DNA from: Burkholderiales bacterium
GTDB taxonomy: Bacteria > Pseudomonadota > Gammaproteobacteria > Burkholderiales > Burkholderiaceae_F
Length of the DNA: 41,385 nucleotides
Assembly (NCBI GenBank): GCA_020248785.1
Contig: JADCGX010000131.1
Location: 1-41,385, forward strand
Reading direction: 5' to 3'
Numbering within the stretch: the stretch's first letter is position 1; each line of letters begins with the position of its first letter. Below the pieces are notes generated by a model. The model was not told the origin of the DNA, ran no database searches, and was given only the letters and a program-made list of their open reading frames with translations. Position numbers and translations under genes: made by a program. Positions 27,351-37,026 of the stretch are shown here, piece after piece.

Positions 27351-29681
27351 ATGCGCTTCCGTTTCCCGATCGTCATCATCGACGAGGACTTCCGCTCCGA
27401 AAACGCGAGCGGCCTGGGCATCCGTGCGCTGGCCAAGGCCATCGAGGGCGAGGGCGTGGAGGTCATCGGCGTGACCAGCTACGGCGACCTGTCCAGTTTT
27501 GCCCAGCAGCAGAGCCGGGCCAGCGCCTTCATCCTGTCGATCGACGACGAGGAGTTCGCCGACGCGCCGCAGTCGTTCGCGGGCAGCACGGATGACCCGA
27601 CGAGCACCGAGAATGAGGCGGTGGCTGCGTTGCGCAAGTTCGTGGCGGAGATTCGCTGGCGCAATGCCGACATTCCACTTTTTCTGTATGGCGAGACCCG
27701 CACCAGCCGTCACCTGCCCAACGACATCCTGCGCGAGTTGCACGGCTTCATCCACATGTATGAAGACACGCCGGAGTTCGTGGCCCGTTACATCATCCGC
27801 GAGGCGCGCGCCTACCTCGACAACCTGGCGCCGCCGTTTTTCCGCGCCCTCGTGCACTACGCGCAGGACAGCTCCTACTCGTGGCACTGCCCGGGCCACT
27901 CGGGCGGCGTGGCGTTTCTAAAGAGCCCGGTGGGGCAGATGTTCCACCAGTTTTTCGGCGAAAACCTGCTGCGCGCCGATGTGTGCAACGCCGTGGAAGA
28001 ACTTGGCCAGTTGCTCGACCACACTGGGCCGGTGGCGGCGAGCGAGCGCAATGCGGCGCGCATCTTCGGTGCCGACCACCTGTTCTTCGTGACCAATGGC
28101 ACGAGCACGGCCAACAAGATCGTCTGGCACTACGTGATCGCGCCAGGCGACGTGGTCGTGGTGGACCGCAACTGCCATAAGAGCGTGCTGCACGCGATCA
28201 TCATGACGGGCGCCATCCCAGTGTTTCTCACGCCCACGCGCAATCACTTCGGCATCATCGGCCCGATCCCTCTCGACGAATTCCGTCCCGAGACGATCCA
28301 GAAGAAGATCGACAACCATCCTCTGCTCAAGGGCAAGGGCCGCAAGCCGCGGGTGCTAACGATCACGCAGAGCACGTACGACGGCATCGTCTACAACGTC
28401 GACACCATCAAGGAGCTCTTGGACGGCAGCATCGACACGCTGCACTTCGACGAGGCCTGGCTGCCGCACGCGGCCTTCCATGATTTCTATCAGGGCATGC
28501 ATGCGATCGGCGGTTTGCGGCCACGGCCGCGCACCCGGAAGTCGATGCTGTTTGCCACGCAGTCAACGCACAAGATGCTCGCCGGGCTGTCGCAGGCCAG
28601 CCAGATCCTGGTGCAGAACTCGGAGACCGAGACGCTGGACCGCTTTCAGTTCAACGAGGCGTTCCACATGCACATGTCGACATCGCCGCAGTACGCCATC
28701 ATCGCCAGCTGCGATGTGGCCGCGGCCATGATGGAGTCGCCCGGCGGCACCGCGCTGGTCGAGGAGTCGATCTCCGAGGCGCTGGACTTTCGCCGCGCCA
28801 TGCGCAAGGTCGATGCCGAGTTCGGGCCCGACGAGAGCGGCGGCTGGTGGTTCAAGGTCTGGGGCCCGGAGACGCTGGCCGAGGAAGGCATCGGCACACG
28901 CGAGGACTGGGTGCTGCGGGCGGAAAACGGCCATGACCCGCGGTGGCACGGGTTCGGAGATATCGCGCCCGGCTTCAACATGCTCGATCCGATCAAGGCC
29001 ACCGTCATCACGCCGGGCCTCGACGTTGACGGTCACTTTGCACAGACCGGCATTCCGGCGGCGATTGTCACCAAGTACCTCGCCGAGCACGGCATCATCG
29101 TCGAAAAAACGGGTCTGTATTCGTTCTTCATCATGTTCACCATCGGCATCACCAAGGGCCGCTGGAACACGCTGGTCACCGAGCTGCAGCAGTTCAAGGA
29201 CGACTACGACAACAACCAGCCGCTATGGCGCGTGATGCCCGAGTTCCTGCGCGCCAACACGCAGTACGAGACCATGGGCCTGCGCGATCTGTGCGCCGCC
29301 ATCCATGCCGAGTACGCCAAGGCGGACGTCGCGCGGCTGACCACCGAGATGTACCTGTCGGAAATGGAGCCGGTGATGAAGCCTGCCGCCGCCTACGCGC
29401 GCATGACCCACTGGGAGGTCGAGCGCGTGCCTGTCGATCAGCTCGAAGGGCGCGTCTCGGCCGTGCTGCTCACGCCGTATCCGCCGGGCATTCCGCTCTT
29501 GATCCCCGGCGAGCGGGTCAATGCGGTGATCGTGCGTTTTCTCAGGTTCGCGCGCGACTTCAATGCGCGCTTCCCAGGCTTCGAGACCGACATCCACGGC
29601 CTGGTGAAGCAGCGTGTGAACGGGCAGGTCGAATACTTTTTGGACTGCGTGAAGCCATCGGCGATCCCGGCATCCGAGTAG
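27351..29681 (+). CDS. Orn/Lys/Arg decarboxylase, large PLP-dependent form
   Basis: A 776-residue fold-type I decarboxylase with the three classical parts: an N-terminal receiver-like wing domain (about 1-150, IVIIDEDFRSENASGLGIRALAKAI), the PLP domain with HCPGHSGG, the Asp in DTLHFDEAWLPHAAFH, the PLP lysine K408 in STHKMLAG, and a C-terminal domain (from about 600). The family forms acid-stress or biosynthetic decarboxylases for arginine, lysine or ornithine; the substrate cannot be read from the sequence. Length is slightly above E. coli AdiA/LdcC. No antiporter gene is nearby, which argues against a standard acid-resistance cassette; polyamine synthesis is possible. It starts 161 bases after the LytTR regulator, with its own space for a promoter. 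Confidence 0.93.
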   Translation: MRFRFPIVIIDEDFRSENASGLGIRALAKAIEGEGVEVIGVTSYGDLSSFAQQQSRASAFILSIDDEEFADAPQSFAGSTDDPTSTENEAVAALRKFVAEIRWRNADIPLFLYGETRTSRHLPNDILRELHGFIHMYEDTPEFVARYIIREARAYLDNLAPPFFRALVHYAQDSSYSWHCPGHSGGVAFLKSPVGQMFHQFFGENLLRADVCNAVEELGQLLDHTGPVAASERNAARIFGADHLFFVTNGTSTANKIVWHYVIAPGDVVVVDRNCHKSVLHAIIMTGAIPVFLTPTRNHFGIIGPIPLDEFRPETIQKKIDNHPLLKGKGRKPRVLTITQSTYDGIVYNVDTIKELLDGSIDTLHFDEAWLPHAAFHDFYQGMHAIGGLRPRPRTRKSMLFATQSTHKMLAGLSQASQILVQNSETETLDRFQFNEAFHMHMSTSPQYAIIASCDVAAAMMESPGGTALVEESISEALDFRRAMRKVDAEFGPDESGGWWFKVWGPETLAEEGIGTREDWVLRAENGHDPRWHGFGDIAPGFNMLDPIKATVITPGLDVDGHFAQTGIPAAIVTKYLAEHGIIVEKTGLYSFFIMFTIGITKGRWNTLVTELQQFKDDYDNNQPLWRVMPEFLRANTQYETMGLRDLCAAIHAEYAKADVARLTTEMYLSEMEPVMKPAAAYARMTHWEVERVPVDQLEGRVSAVLLTPYPPGIPLLIPGERVNAVIVRFLRFARDFNARFPGFETDIHGLVKQRVNGQVEYFLDCVKPSAIPASE

Positions 29682-29700
29682 CCGGGCCAGGCGACGGCGA

Positions 29701-30252
29701 TCAGAGGTCGATGCGCCAGCGCAGGCCTTCGCCGCCCCCGTACGCGGCTGGCTCGACGAAGCGCTCGACCAGTACTCCGCCGTTGTTGATGATCACCCGT
29801 TGCGATGCGACGTTCTCGGGGTCGGTGGTCAGCGTGACCCAGGGCAGACCCTCGCGGCGCGCGTCGGGCAGCAACTGGCGCAGCGCCTCGGCGGCGAGCC
29901 CACGGCCGCGCTTCCACGGCACCACCGAGTAGCCGATGTGGCCCAGCACGTGCGGCGGCAGTTCCGCCGTGCCGGGCTGCCAGCGAAATCCGATCGAGCC
30001 GCACAGCTCGCCGTCCCACATCCAGCGAATGAACCCGGGCAGCCGCTGCACGTGGCTGCCATCGGGCAGTTCGACAGGCTCGCCGCGCGCTTCGCGATCG
30101 ACCTTGGACCGGAGGAAAGCGTCCGGATCGGCGGCGATGCGTGCCAGCTCCTCCTTTGCCTCCTCCGGTCGCACGGTGTTGGCCGACCAGCCACGGGCCA
30201 GCGCCCGCGCGTAGGAGGGCAGGTAGTCGTGCGCAGGCCAGACAAGTTGCAT
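29701..30252 (-). CDS. GNAT-family N-acetyltransferase
   Basis: A 183-residue protein with the GNAT core: the strand LCGSIGFRWQPG, HIGYSVVPWKRGRGLAAEALRQLL, which contains the acetyl-CoA loop (R-G-R-G-L-A near residue 125-130), and the terminal VTLTTDPENVASQRVIINNGG. The N-terminus (LVWPAHDYLPSYARALARGW) resembles predicted RimJ-like GNATs that start with this PSY motif. The ATG at 30252 is favoured; a longer frame runs upstream through the gcv promoter region. The acetyl acceptor is unknown. Convergent with the decarboxylase gene. Confidence 0.88.
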   Translation of the reverse strand: MQLVWPAHDYLPSYARALARGWSANTVRPEEAKEELARIAADPDAFLRSKVDREARGEPVELPDGSHVQRLPGFIRWMWDGELCGSIGFRWQPGTAELPPHVLGHIGYSVVPWKRGRGLAAEALRQLLPDARREGLPWVTLTTDPENVASQRVIINNGGVLVERFVEPAAYGGGEGLRWRIDL

Positions 30253-30285
30253 CGGGCAAGGGATAGCACGCGGCAGCGCGAGTGT

Positions 30286-30312
30286 CGAGACTGGTCTCGG
30301 CTCGGCTACACT
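30286..30312 (+). promoter_or_regulatory. Possible gcv promoter with a palindrome in the -35 area
   Basis: TACACT (30307-30312) is a fair -10 box placed 20 bases before the riboswitch. The perfect palindrome CGAGAC-TG-GTCTCG (30286-30299) covers where the -35 would lie and could be an operator. No good -35 hexamer is visible. Confidence 0.35.
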
Positions 30313-30331
30313 GACGTCTTGCTCGACGCGT

Positions 30332-30528
30332 GAGACGGGAGAGCGCCTCGCAGGCCGGTTGAACCGGCTGCGGGGCCGCCGAAGGCGCAAACGCCCGTAA
30401 TCGCTCAGGTCACCGAACTGTCTCGCGTGAGCATCTCTGGAGAGACCGGCCTTCCTCAGAAGCGCCGGCGCCGAAGGGGCACCCGGAACCGATGGTTCCG
30501 CAAACTCTCAGGCAAAAGGACAGAGGGG
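30332..30528 (+). promoter_or_regulatory. Tandem glycine riboswitch (two aptamers)
   Basis: Two glycine aptamers in series. Aptamer 1: P1 GAGAC (30332-30336) with GTCTC (30420-30424), GGGAGAG, the GCCGCCGAAGGCGCAAAC core and CGCTCAGGTCACCGAACTG. Aptamer 2: P1 CTCTG (30435-30439) with CAGAG (30521-30525), GGAGAGACCG, GCGCCGAAGGGGC and the canonical end AACTCTCAGGCAAAAGGACAGAGG. The short linker between them (about 10 bases) is typical. It sits in the leader of gcvT; in this class glycine turns gcv expression on. The roughly 145 bases to the gcvT ATG form the expression platform; I see no T-tailed terminator, so control may act at translation. Confidence 0.95.
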
Positions 30529-30672
30529 CACCGCCGTACATTCCGACCCCTGCGTGTCGGTGTGCGGTGGTGGCGCTGCGGCTCGGTTATGCAATGCCTG
30601 GCCGCGGCGGCGCTTCCAGGGCGTCCCCCAGGGTCGCCTTTGTTGCAGGCAACCCTTGATGACGGCGTCCTG

Positions 30673-31755
30673 ATGAGCTTAAAGCGCACCCCGCTGTTTG
30701 ACACCCACGTGGCCTCTGGCGCCAAGCTCGTCGACTTCGGCGGCTGGGAGATGCCGGTCAACTACGGCTCGCAGATCGAAGAGCACCACGCGGTGCGCGG
30801 CGCGGCGGGCATGTTCGACGTCTCGCATATGTGCCCGGTCGACGTCTCGGGACCGGATGCCAAGCGCTTCCTGTCGCTGCTTGTCGCCAACAACGTCGAC
30901 AAGCTCACGGTCCCCGGCAAGGCGCTCTACTCTGCCATGCTGAACGAGGCCGGCGGCTGCATCGACGATCTCATCATTTACTTCTTCACGCCCGAGCGCT
31001 ATCGGGTGGTGGTCAATGCCGGCACCGCGGACAAGGACCTGGCATGGATGGCGTCGGTGGCGGCCTCGCGCGGCCTCGGCGTGGCCATCAAGGCGCGCCG
31101 CGATCTGGCCATGATCGCGATCCAAGGCCCCAAGGCGCGTGAGCTGTTCTGGCAGGTGCGGCCTCTGACGCGTGCCGCGACCGAAGCGCTTGGCAGCTTC
31201 TTCGCGGCTGATACGGGTGAACTTTTCATCGCTCGCACTGGTTACACGGGCGAGGACGGCTTCGAGGTCATGTTGCCCGCGCAGGACGCGGCCAAGCTCT
31301 GGAGCGATCTGGCCGCCGCTGGCGTGAAACCCGCGGGTCTCGGCGCGCGCGACACGCTGCGCCTGGAGGCCGGCATGAATCTGTACGGCAACGATATGGA
31401 CGAGGGCGTCTCGCCGCTCGATGCCGGCCTGGCCTGGACCGTCGATCTGAAGGCGCCGCGCGAGTTCATCGGCCGCGCCGCGCTCGAGAAGAACGGCCAG
31501 CGCGCCGCCTTCGTCGGCCTGAAGATGCTCGACAAGGGCGTGCTACGTGGCCATCAGAAGGTGCTGACGCCGCTGGGCGAAGGCGAGATCACCAGCGGCA
31601 CCTTCTCGCCCACGCTCGGCTTTTCGGTCGCGCTGGCTCGCGTTCCGGTTGGCGTGAAGGCCGGCGACACCGTGCAGGTGGACCTGCGCGGCAAGCCGGT
31701 CAACGCACTCGTCGTCAGGCCGCCGTTCGTGCGCAACGGCAAGCCTCTCATTTGA
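30673..31755 (+). CDS. gcvT: Glycine cleavage system T protein (aminomethyltransferase)
   Basis: Transfers the aminomethyl group from lipoylated GcvH to tetrahydrofolate, releasing ammonia and methylene-THF. The 360-residue protein begins [27 protein letters not shown], and contains [22 protein letters not shown]-like [31 protein letters not shown] and the final GVLRGH, all gcvT hallmarks. The ATG at 30673 gives the family N-terminus; an in-frame start at 30427 would lie inside the riboswitch and is rejected. First gene of gcvT-gcvH-gcvP. Confidence 0.96.
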   Translation: MSLKRTPLFDTHVASGAKLVDFGGWEMPVNYGSQIEEHHAVRGAAGMFDVSHMCPVDVSGPDAKRFLSLLVANNVDKLTVPGKALYSAMLNEAGGCIDDLIIYFFTPERYRVVVNAGTADKDLAWMASVAASRGLGVAIKARRDLAMIAIQGPKARELFWQVRPLTRAATEALGSFFAADTGELFIARTGYTGEDGFEVMLPAQDAAKLWSDLAAAGVKPAGLGARDTLRLEAGMNLYGNDMDEGVSPLDAGLAWTVDLKAPREFIGRAALEKNGQRAAFVGLKMLDKGVLRGHQKVLTPLGEGEITSGTFSPTLGFSVALARVPVGVKAGDTVQVDLRGKPVNALVVRPPFVRNGKPLI

Positions 31756-31801
31756 AAACCTGCTGAACCCTGCCCACCGCTCATCGATCACGGAGATGGC
31801 C

Positions 31802-32182
31802 ATGAACGTTCCCGAGAACTTGAAGTACACCGCCAGCCACGAGTGGGTGAAGGCGGAAGCCGACGGCACCGTCACGATCGGCATTACGGACTTCGCGCAG
31901 GACGCGCTCGGCGACCTGGTGTTCGTTGATCTGCCCGAGGTGGGCCGCACCCTGTCGGCCGGTGAGAACTGCGCCGTGGTCGAGTCCGTCAAGGCGGCAT
32001 CGGACGTCTACGCGCCAGTGGCCGGCGAGGTGATCGCGGTGAATGACGCCGTGAAGGACGCACCCGAGAGTATCAACGGCGATGCCTTTGCCGCCTGGAT
32101 GTGGAAGATGAAGCCTGCCGCTGACCTGGCATCGCTGATGAGCGCCGAGGCCTACAAGCAGAACATCGCGGCGCAGAAGTGA
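31802..32182 (+). CDS. gcvH: Glycine cleavage system H protein
   Basis: Lipoyl carrier of the glycine cleavage complex, shuttling the aminomethyl group from GcvP to GcvT. The 126-residue protein has the start [15 protein letters not shown], the fold core [12 protein letters not shown], and the lipoylated lysine K64 in [13 protein letters not shown] chose the second ATG (31802): GGAG (31792-31795) then lies six bases upstream, whereas it would abut the ATG at 31796, and the lysine takes its usual number. Confidence 0.96.
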   Translation: MNVPENLKYTASHEWVKAEADGTVTIGITDFAQDALGDLVFVDLPEVGRTLSAGENCAVVESVKAASDVYAPVAGEVIAVNDAVKDAPESINGDAFAAWMWKMKPAADLASLMSAEAYKQNIAAQK

Positions 32183-32183
32183 C

Positions 32184-32290
32184 GTTGTGCGCTGACGCCG
32201 TCAGCGCACAACGCCATCCCGGCGCCGGCCGGGATCCCATTTGTCCTTTACCGCTCAACAACTGAACGTGGGCCCCGGCCTTCGCCGGGG
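32184..32290. repeat. REP-like palindromic block between gcvH and gcvP
   Basis: Three perfect hairpins follow each other: GTTGTGCGCTGAC/GTCAGCGCACAAC (32184-32212, 13 pairs), ATCCCGGC/GCCGGGAT (32216-32235) and CCCCGGC/GCCGGGG (32273-32290). The last two, with their spacer, look like the dispersed palindromes that on the reverse strand read as PAKAGAHV and similar phrases across many proteobacterial genomes. The block sits inside an operon, so it may stabilise the upstream mRNA or set the gcvH:gcvP ratio. None of the hairpins has a T-tract. Confidence 0.78.
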
Positions 32291-32307
32291 CGACGAGAGC
32301 AAACACG

Positions 32308-35190
32308 ATGAACGCTCCCTTGCCCATGAGCACCCGTCCCTCGCTCGCCGATCTGGAGAACGCGGCCGAATTTCACGCGCGCCACATTGGCCCGAGCGAT
32401 GAAGAGATCGCTGCGATGCTTCAAGTGATCGGCCAGCCGTCGCTCGAAGCGCTGACCGACGCGATCGTGCCGGCCTCGATCAAGCTCAAGGCGCCTCTGG
32501 CGCTGCCGGCGCCGCTGACCGAGGTCGCAGCACTCGACAAGCTCAAGGCCATTGCGGCGAAGAACCAGGTGTTCAAGAGCTTCATCGGCCAGGGCTACTA
32601 CGGCACCCACACGCCGAAGATCATCCTGCGCAACATCCTCGAGAACCCCGCCTGGTACACCGCCTACACGCCATACCAGGCCGAGATCTCGCAGGGCCGC
32701 ATGGAAGCGCTGATCAACTTCCAGACAATGATCACCGACCTGACGGGCATGGAGATCAGCAACGCGTCGCTGTTGGACGAAGCCACCGCCGCGGCCGAGG
32801 CGATGACGCTGGCCAAGCGCTCGTGCAAGAGCAAGAGCAATCTCTTCGTCGTTTCAGCCGATTGCCACCCGCAGACGATCGCGGTGGTGCGCACGCGCGC
32901 AGAGCCCCTGGGGCTCGAGGTCATGGTCGGTACCGACGCCGACATGCTCGGCGCAGACGCCTTCGGCGTGCTGCTGCAGTACCCGGCGTCCACCGGCGAG
33001 GTCCGCGATCACGCCAAGATCGTCGAAGCCGTTCACGCGCGGGGCGGGCTCGTCGCCGTGTCGGCTGATCTTCTGGCGCTCACGCTGCTCAAGGCGCCTG
33101 GCGAGTGGGGCGCCGACATGGTGGTCGGCAACAGCCAGCGCTTTGGTGTCCCGTTCGGCTTCGGCGGCCCGCACGCGGCCTTCCTCGCGTGCAAGGATGC
33201 GTTCAAGCGCTCGATGCCGGGGCGTCTCGTTGGCGTGTCGGTTGACTCGCAAGGCAAGCCGGCGTACCGCCTCACGCTGCAAACGCGTGAGCAGCACATC
33301 CGGCGCGAGAAGGCGACCTCCAACATCTGCACGGCGCAGGTCCTGCTGGCAGTGATGGCCAGTATGTATGCCGTCTATCACGGGCCCGAGGGGCTAAAGC
33401 GCATCGCCCAGCGCGTGCATCGTTTGGCCGCGATCTTCGCCGAGGGCCTGCGCCAGAACGGGATCAGCGTCAGCGCCGGCTTCTTCGACACGGTCAAGGT
33501 CAGTGGCGTGAACGCCGCCAACGTGCACGCGGCCGCGCGTGCCCAGCGCATCAACCTGCGCGATCTGGGCAAGGACGCAGTGGGCATCAGCTTCGACGAG
33601 ACCTCCACGCGCGGCGACGTGGAGACGCTGTGGTCGCTCTTCGGCGCCAAGGCTGACCTGGCGCTGATCGACTCGCAACTGAAGGACGAAGTGCCGGCTG
33701 GCCTGGCGCGCACCTCGGCGTACCTCACGCACCCGGTGTTCAACGCGCATCATTCCGAGCACGAGATGCTGCGCTACCTGCGCTCGCTGGCCGACAAGGA
33801 CCTGGCGCTCGACCGCAGCATGATCCCGCTGGGCTCCTGCACCATGAAGCTCAACGCCACCAGCGAGATGATCCCGGTGACATGGCCGGAGTTCTGCAAC
33901 ATCCATCCGCTGGCGCCTGCCGAGCAGACGCAGGGCTACCAGGAGATGATCAGCACGCTGGAGGCGATGCTGGTCGAGTGCACGGGCTACGACGCGGTGA
34001 GCCTGCAACCCAACTCGGGCGCGCAGGGCGAGTACGCGGGCCTCTTGGCGATCCGCGCCTACCACCGGGCGCGCGGCGAGGGCCATCGCACCATCTGCCT
34101 GATCCCCGAGTCCGCGCATGGCACCAACCCCGCGTCCGCGCAGATGTGCGGCATGGACGTGGTGGTGGTCAAGTGCGATGCCAACGGCAACGTCGACGTG
34201 GCCGACCTCAAAGCCAAGGCCGAGCAGCACGGCAAGAACCTGGCGGCGCTGATGGTCACCTATCCCTCCACGCACGGCGTGTTCGAGGAGGCGATCGTCG
34301 AGATCTGCGACGTGATCCACCAGCACGGCGGGCAGGTGTACACGGACGGCGCGAATCTCAATGCACTGGTTGGGCTCGCCAAGCCGGGCAAGTACGGCTC
34401 GGATGTCTCGCATCTGAATCTGCATAAGACCTTTTGCATTCCGCACGGCGGCGGCGGCCCGGGCGTCGGTCCGGTGGCCGTGCGTTCACACCTAGCCCCC
34501 TATCTGCCCGGCAAGCTGGCGCAGAAGAACGAAGTCGGCATGGTCAGCGCCGCCAGCTTCGGCAGCGCCGGCATCCTGCCCATCAGCTGGATGTACATCA
34601 CGATGATGGGCGGCGAGGGCCTGCGCCGCGCCACGCAGGTGGCGTTGCTGTCGGCCAACTACATCGCCAAGCGGCTTCAGCCGCACTTTCCCACGCTGTA
34701 CAAGGGTCGCAACGGCCTCGTGGCGCATGAGTGCATTTTGGACGTGCGCGGCATCAAGGACGCCTGCGGCATCAGTGCCGAGGACGTGGCCAAGCGCCTG
34801 ATGGACTATGGCTTCCACGCGCCCACGCTGAGCTTCCCGGTGGCCGGCACGCTGATGGTCGAGCCCACCGAGAGCGAGCCCAAGGTCGAGCTGGATCGCT
34901 TCATCGACGCCATGATCGCCATCCGCGCCGAGATCAAGGCGGTGGAGCAAGGAAAGGTCGACAAGGACGACAACCCGCTGAAGAACGCGCCGCACACCGC
35001 CGCGATGGTGATGGCCGAGTCCTGGGCGCACGACTACACGCGCGAGCAGGCCGCTTTCCCGGTCGCTTCGCTCAAGCGGCAGAAGTACTGGCCGCTGGTC
35101 GGGCGCGTGGACAACGTCTACGGCGACCGCAACATCATGTGCTCGTGCGTGCCGATGGAGGCCTACGCGGAGGAAAGCACGCCATCGTGA
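32308..35190 (+). CDS. gcvP: Glycine dehydrogenase (decarboxylating), P protein
   Basis: PLP enzyme that decarboxylates glycine and passes the aminomethyl group to GcvH. The single-chain form of 960 residues (as in E. coli) has two homologous halves. Visible are [13 protein letters not shown] at the start, [10 protein letters not shown], the first-half signature [27 protein letters not shown], and the PLP lysine K707 in [18 protein letters not shown]. The start at 32308 is a family-like MNAPLP; an in-frame ATG at 32326 is possible. The next gene starts within its stop codon. Confidence 0.97.
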   Translation: MNAPLPMSTRPSLADLENAAEFHARHIGPSDEEIAAMLQVIGQPSLEALTDAIVPASIKLKAPLALPAPLTEVAALDKLKAIAAKNQVFKSFIGQGYYGTHTPKIILRNILENPAWYTAYTPYQAEISQGRMEALINFQTMITDLTGMEISNASLLDEATAAAEAMTLAKRSCKSKSNLFVVSADCHPQTIAVVRTRAEPLGLEVMVGTDADMLGADAFGVLLQYPASTGEVRDHAKIVEAVHARGGLVAVSADLLALTLLKAPGEWGADMVVGNSQRFGVPFGFGGPHAAFLACKDAFKRSMPGRLVGVSVDSQGKPAYRLTLQTREQHIRREKATSNICTAQVLLAVMASMYAVYHGPEGLKRIAQRVHRLAAIFAEGLRQNGISVSAGFFDTVKVSGVNAANVHAAARAQRINLRDLGKDAVGISFDETSTRGDVETLWSLFGAKADLALIDSQLKDEVPAGLARTSAYLTHPVFNAHHSEHEMLRYLRSLADKDLALDRSMIPLGSCTMKLNATSEMIPVTWPEFCNIHPLAPAEQTQGYQEMISTLEAMLVECTGYDAVSLQPNSGAQGEYAGLLAIRAYHRARGEGHRTICLIPESAHGTNPASAQMCGMDVVVVKCDANGNVDVADLKAKAEQHGKNLAALMVTYPSTHGVFEEAIVEICDVIHQHGGQVYTDGANLNALVGLAKPGKYGSDVSHLNLHKTFCIPHGGGGPGVGPVAVRSHLAPYLPGKLAQKNEVGMVSAASFGSAGILPISWMYITMMGGEGLRRATQVALLSANYIAKRLQPHFPTLYKGRNGLVAHECILDVRGIKDACGISAEDVAKRLMDYGFHAPTLSFPVAGTLMVEPTESEPKVELDRFIDAMIAIRAEIKAVEQGKVDKDDNPLKNAPHTAAMVMAESWAHDYTREQAAFPVASLKRQKYWPLVGRVDNVYGDRNIMCSCVPMEAYAEESTPS

Positions 35191-35816
35191 GGTGGCCGCC
35201 CGAGCCGGTGGGCGCTGACCCCGCCGGTGTAGTTGGGGCAGTGAGCAGCGAGGCCGCCGCGCGTTTTGTTGCCGACGTGCGGCGCAACGTCAACGTGGCC
35301 GCTCTGCTCGACCGCCTGCCCGCTCTCGGCCTGCCGCAAGCCGCGCTGGTGGCCGGCGCGTTGTTCCAGACCGTGTGGAACCTGCGCGCCGGCCGTGACC
35401 CCGCCAGCGGCATTCGTGATTACGACGTGTTCTACTTCAACGCTGCCGACCTGACAGCGGCGACCGAGGCGCGCGTCAGCGCGGAGCTGAACGCCGCCTG
35501 CGCCGACCTCGGCGTGACCATCGACGCCTGCAACCAGGCACGGGTTCACCACTGGTACGAAGCGCACTTTGGCCACCCCTACGCGCCGCTGTCCAGCGTC
35601 GATGAAGGCATCAGCCGCTTTCTCGTGCGCTGTACCTGCGTCGGCCTGCAACCGAACGTGAGTGCCGCGCCGAGGCTCATCGCGCCGCACGGCCTCGCCG
35701 ACCTCTACGCCGGCCGCCTCGCACGCAACGCACCGTTCGCCACGCGCGAGCTGTTTGAGCGCAAGGTGGCGAGCTATCGAGCGCGTTGGTCCCAGCTTGT
35801 GGCTGTGCCGGAGTAA
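35187..35816 (+). CDS. Nucleotidyltransferase family protein (DUF925-like)
   Basis: A 209-residue protein with the predicted nucleotidyltransferase signature: [36 protein letters not shown], which carries the G(S/A) motif and the acidic DYD pair expected to bind metal, then [14 protein letters not shown] and a C-terminal segment [23 protein letters not shown]. This matches PF06042-type proteins, whose substrates are unknown. The GTG at 35187 overlaps the gcvP stop (GTGA), so translation may be coupled; a GTG at 35241 is an alternative start. Its link to glycine metabolism is only positional. Confidence 0.84.
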   Translation: MRWPPEPVGADPAGVVGAVSSEAAARFVADVRRNVNVAALLDRLPALGLPQAALVAGALFQTVWNLRAGRDPASGIRDYDVFYFNAADLTAATEARVSAELNAACADLGVTIDACNQARVHHWYEAHFGHPYAPLSSVDEGISRFLVRCTCVGLQPNVSAAPRLIAPHGLADLYAGRLARNAPFATRELFERKVASYRARWSQLVAVPE

Positions 35817-36324
35817 GTGGAGGCGCATGCCGTGGTGGGGCATGGCAACGTGCCGCGGATGCTCATGAGTTCGGAACGCAGCCCTGGCGCGCGAGAGCGC
35901 GCTGACAGGTGCTGCGTGGTTGCAACTTGGCGAATCGACATACCTACGGCTGGAATCGACTCGTTGCCGCCATTCAAATCGGTGCCGCGAATGTCAGCTA
36001 TGCAGCGGTTGCTGCCGGTCGCGGCCGGACCTCAAACTCACGGGGTCGGCCGCAATGCAGTCGGTCAGGACCGTCGGTGGCCACGCCGGCTACGTCCGGT
36101 ATCAAGCGCACTGCTGACATAGCCGGTGGGGCCTCCGCGAACACCCGCAGACCGACAGGTCAATCAAGCGTTTCCGCCGCCGACTGGCGCCGAAGCAAGC
36201 CGAACGCCTGCTGCTCTTTGACTCGACCGGTCGCAACCGGCCCTGAGCTGCCGCACAAGCTCGTGCAGACCGGTCATTCGCGAGGGCTCGTGCCAAGCCT
36301 GGGTCTCGAAGCGGCCCCGGCGCG
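35817..36324. other. Gene-free region between the nucleotidyltransferase and the LytTR regulator
   Basis: About 510 bases without a supportable gene. It contains a small hairpin GCGCGC-GAGA-GCGCGC (35887-35902), a possible weak terminator for gcv, and two related palindromic bits (GGTCGCGGCCGG near 36017 and CCGGTCGCAACCGG near 36227). Short frames are rich in Arg/Cys/Ser and lack motifs. It may hold old intergenic repeats. Confidence 0.4.
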
Positions 36325-37026
36325 TCACCCTTGTGCAAGCCGCTCACGCAATACGGGCAGCCTGCTGCGACCGACCGGCAGCTCGCGCCCGTTCTCGAGT
36401 TCGAGCCAGCTGCGACTGCCGCGCACGCTGTGCAGCGTCTTCACGAGCGCCAAGTTCACGATCCATGTGCGGTGGCAGCGAAGGAAGTTCGGCGGTAGCA
36501 GCGGCAGCAAGCGCTCCAGCGGCTTGGCGTGCAGTTCAGTGCGCCCGTTCTCGAGGTGCAGCTCGCTGCCCTCGGGCACGGCGGCAATGCAGGTCACCTT
36601 GTCGATGTCCACCAAGGCCACGCCCCGCGCCCGCCAGACGGCCACGCGCCGAAGCGCGCGGGCACCGGGCACGGGTGCGCCCTGCAGTCGCTGCAAGGCC
36701 AGCTCCAGCCGCTCCCGGCCGAAGGGCTTGGGCACGAAGTCCAGCACGCCGAGCTCGAAGGCCTCCAGCGCCCGTTCACCGTGGCCAGACACGACGACGA
36801 CATGCATTGCTGCTGCTGCGGCTTCGTGCAGCAACCCAAAGCCATCGTGGCCGGCGACGTTCAAGTCCAGCAGCAGGCCATCGAAGCTGCAGTCGCGCAA
36901 TTGTTCGCGCGCCTCGGCCAGGCTGCCCACGGCCGCGGCCGCGAAGGCGGGGCCGAGGATCTCGCGGCACAGGCGCAGCAGGCGCTGGCGCAGCAGCGGC
37001 TCGTCTTCGACGATCAGCAGCTTCAT
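36325..37026 (-). CDS. LytTR response regulator (second system)
   Basis: A 233-residue regulator with a receiver domain (acidic pocket near E8/D9, phosphoacceptor D54 in GLLLDLNVAGHDGF, LDFVPKPFGRERL) and a LytTR DNA-binding domain (ARGVALVDIDKVTCIAAV, then FLRCHRTWIVNLALV and LELENGRELPVGRSR). The ATG at 37026 overlaps the stop of the kinase gene by four bases. Same family as the regulator at 26401 but clearly a different branch. Targets are unknown. Confidence 0.9.
   Translation of the reverse strand: MKLLIVEDEPLLRQRLLRLCREILGPAFAAAAVGSLAEAREQLRDCSFDGLLLDLNVAGHDGFGLLHEAAAAAMHVVVVSGHGERALEAFELGVLDFVPKPFGRERLELALQRLQGAPVPGARALRRVAVWRARGVALVDIDKVTCIAAVPEGSELHLENGRTELHAKPLERLLPLLPPNFLRCHRTWIVNLALVKTLHSVRGSRSWLELENGRELPVGRSRLPVLRERLAQG

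Noticed and set aside
30427-30672. 82-residue N-terminal extension of gcvT
   Set aside because: It would translate aptamer 2 of the glycine riboswitch; the residues are Arg-rich and unlike GcvT.
32184-32290. Possible CRISPR or intrinsic terminator in the gcvH-gcvP gap
   Set aside because: Only three unlike palindromes with no regular repeat-spacer pattern and no T-tract.
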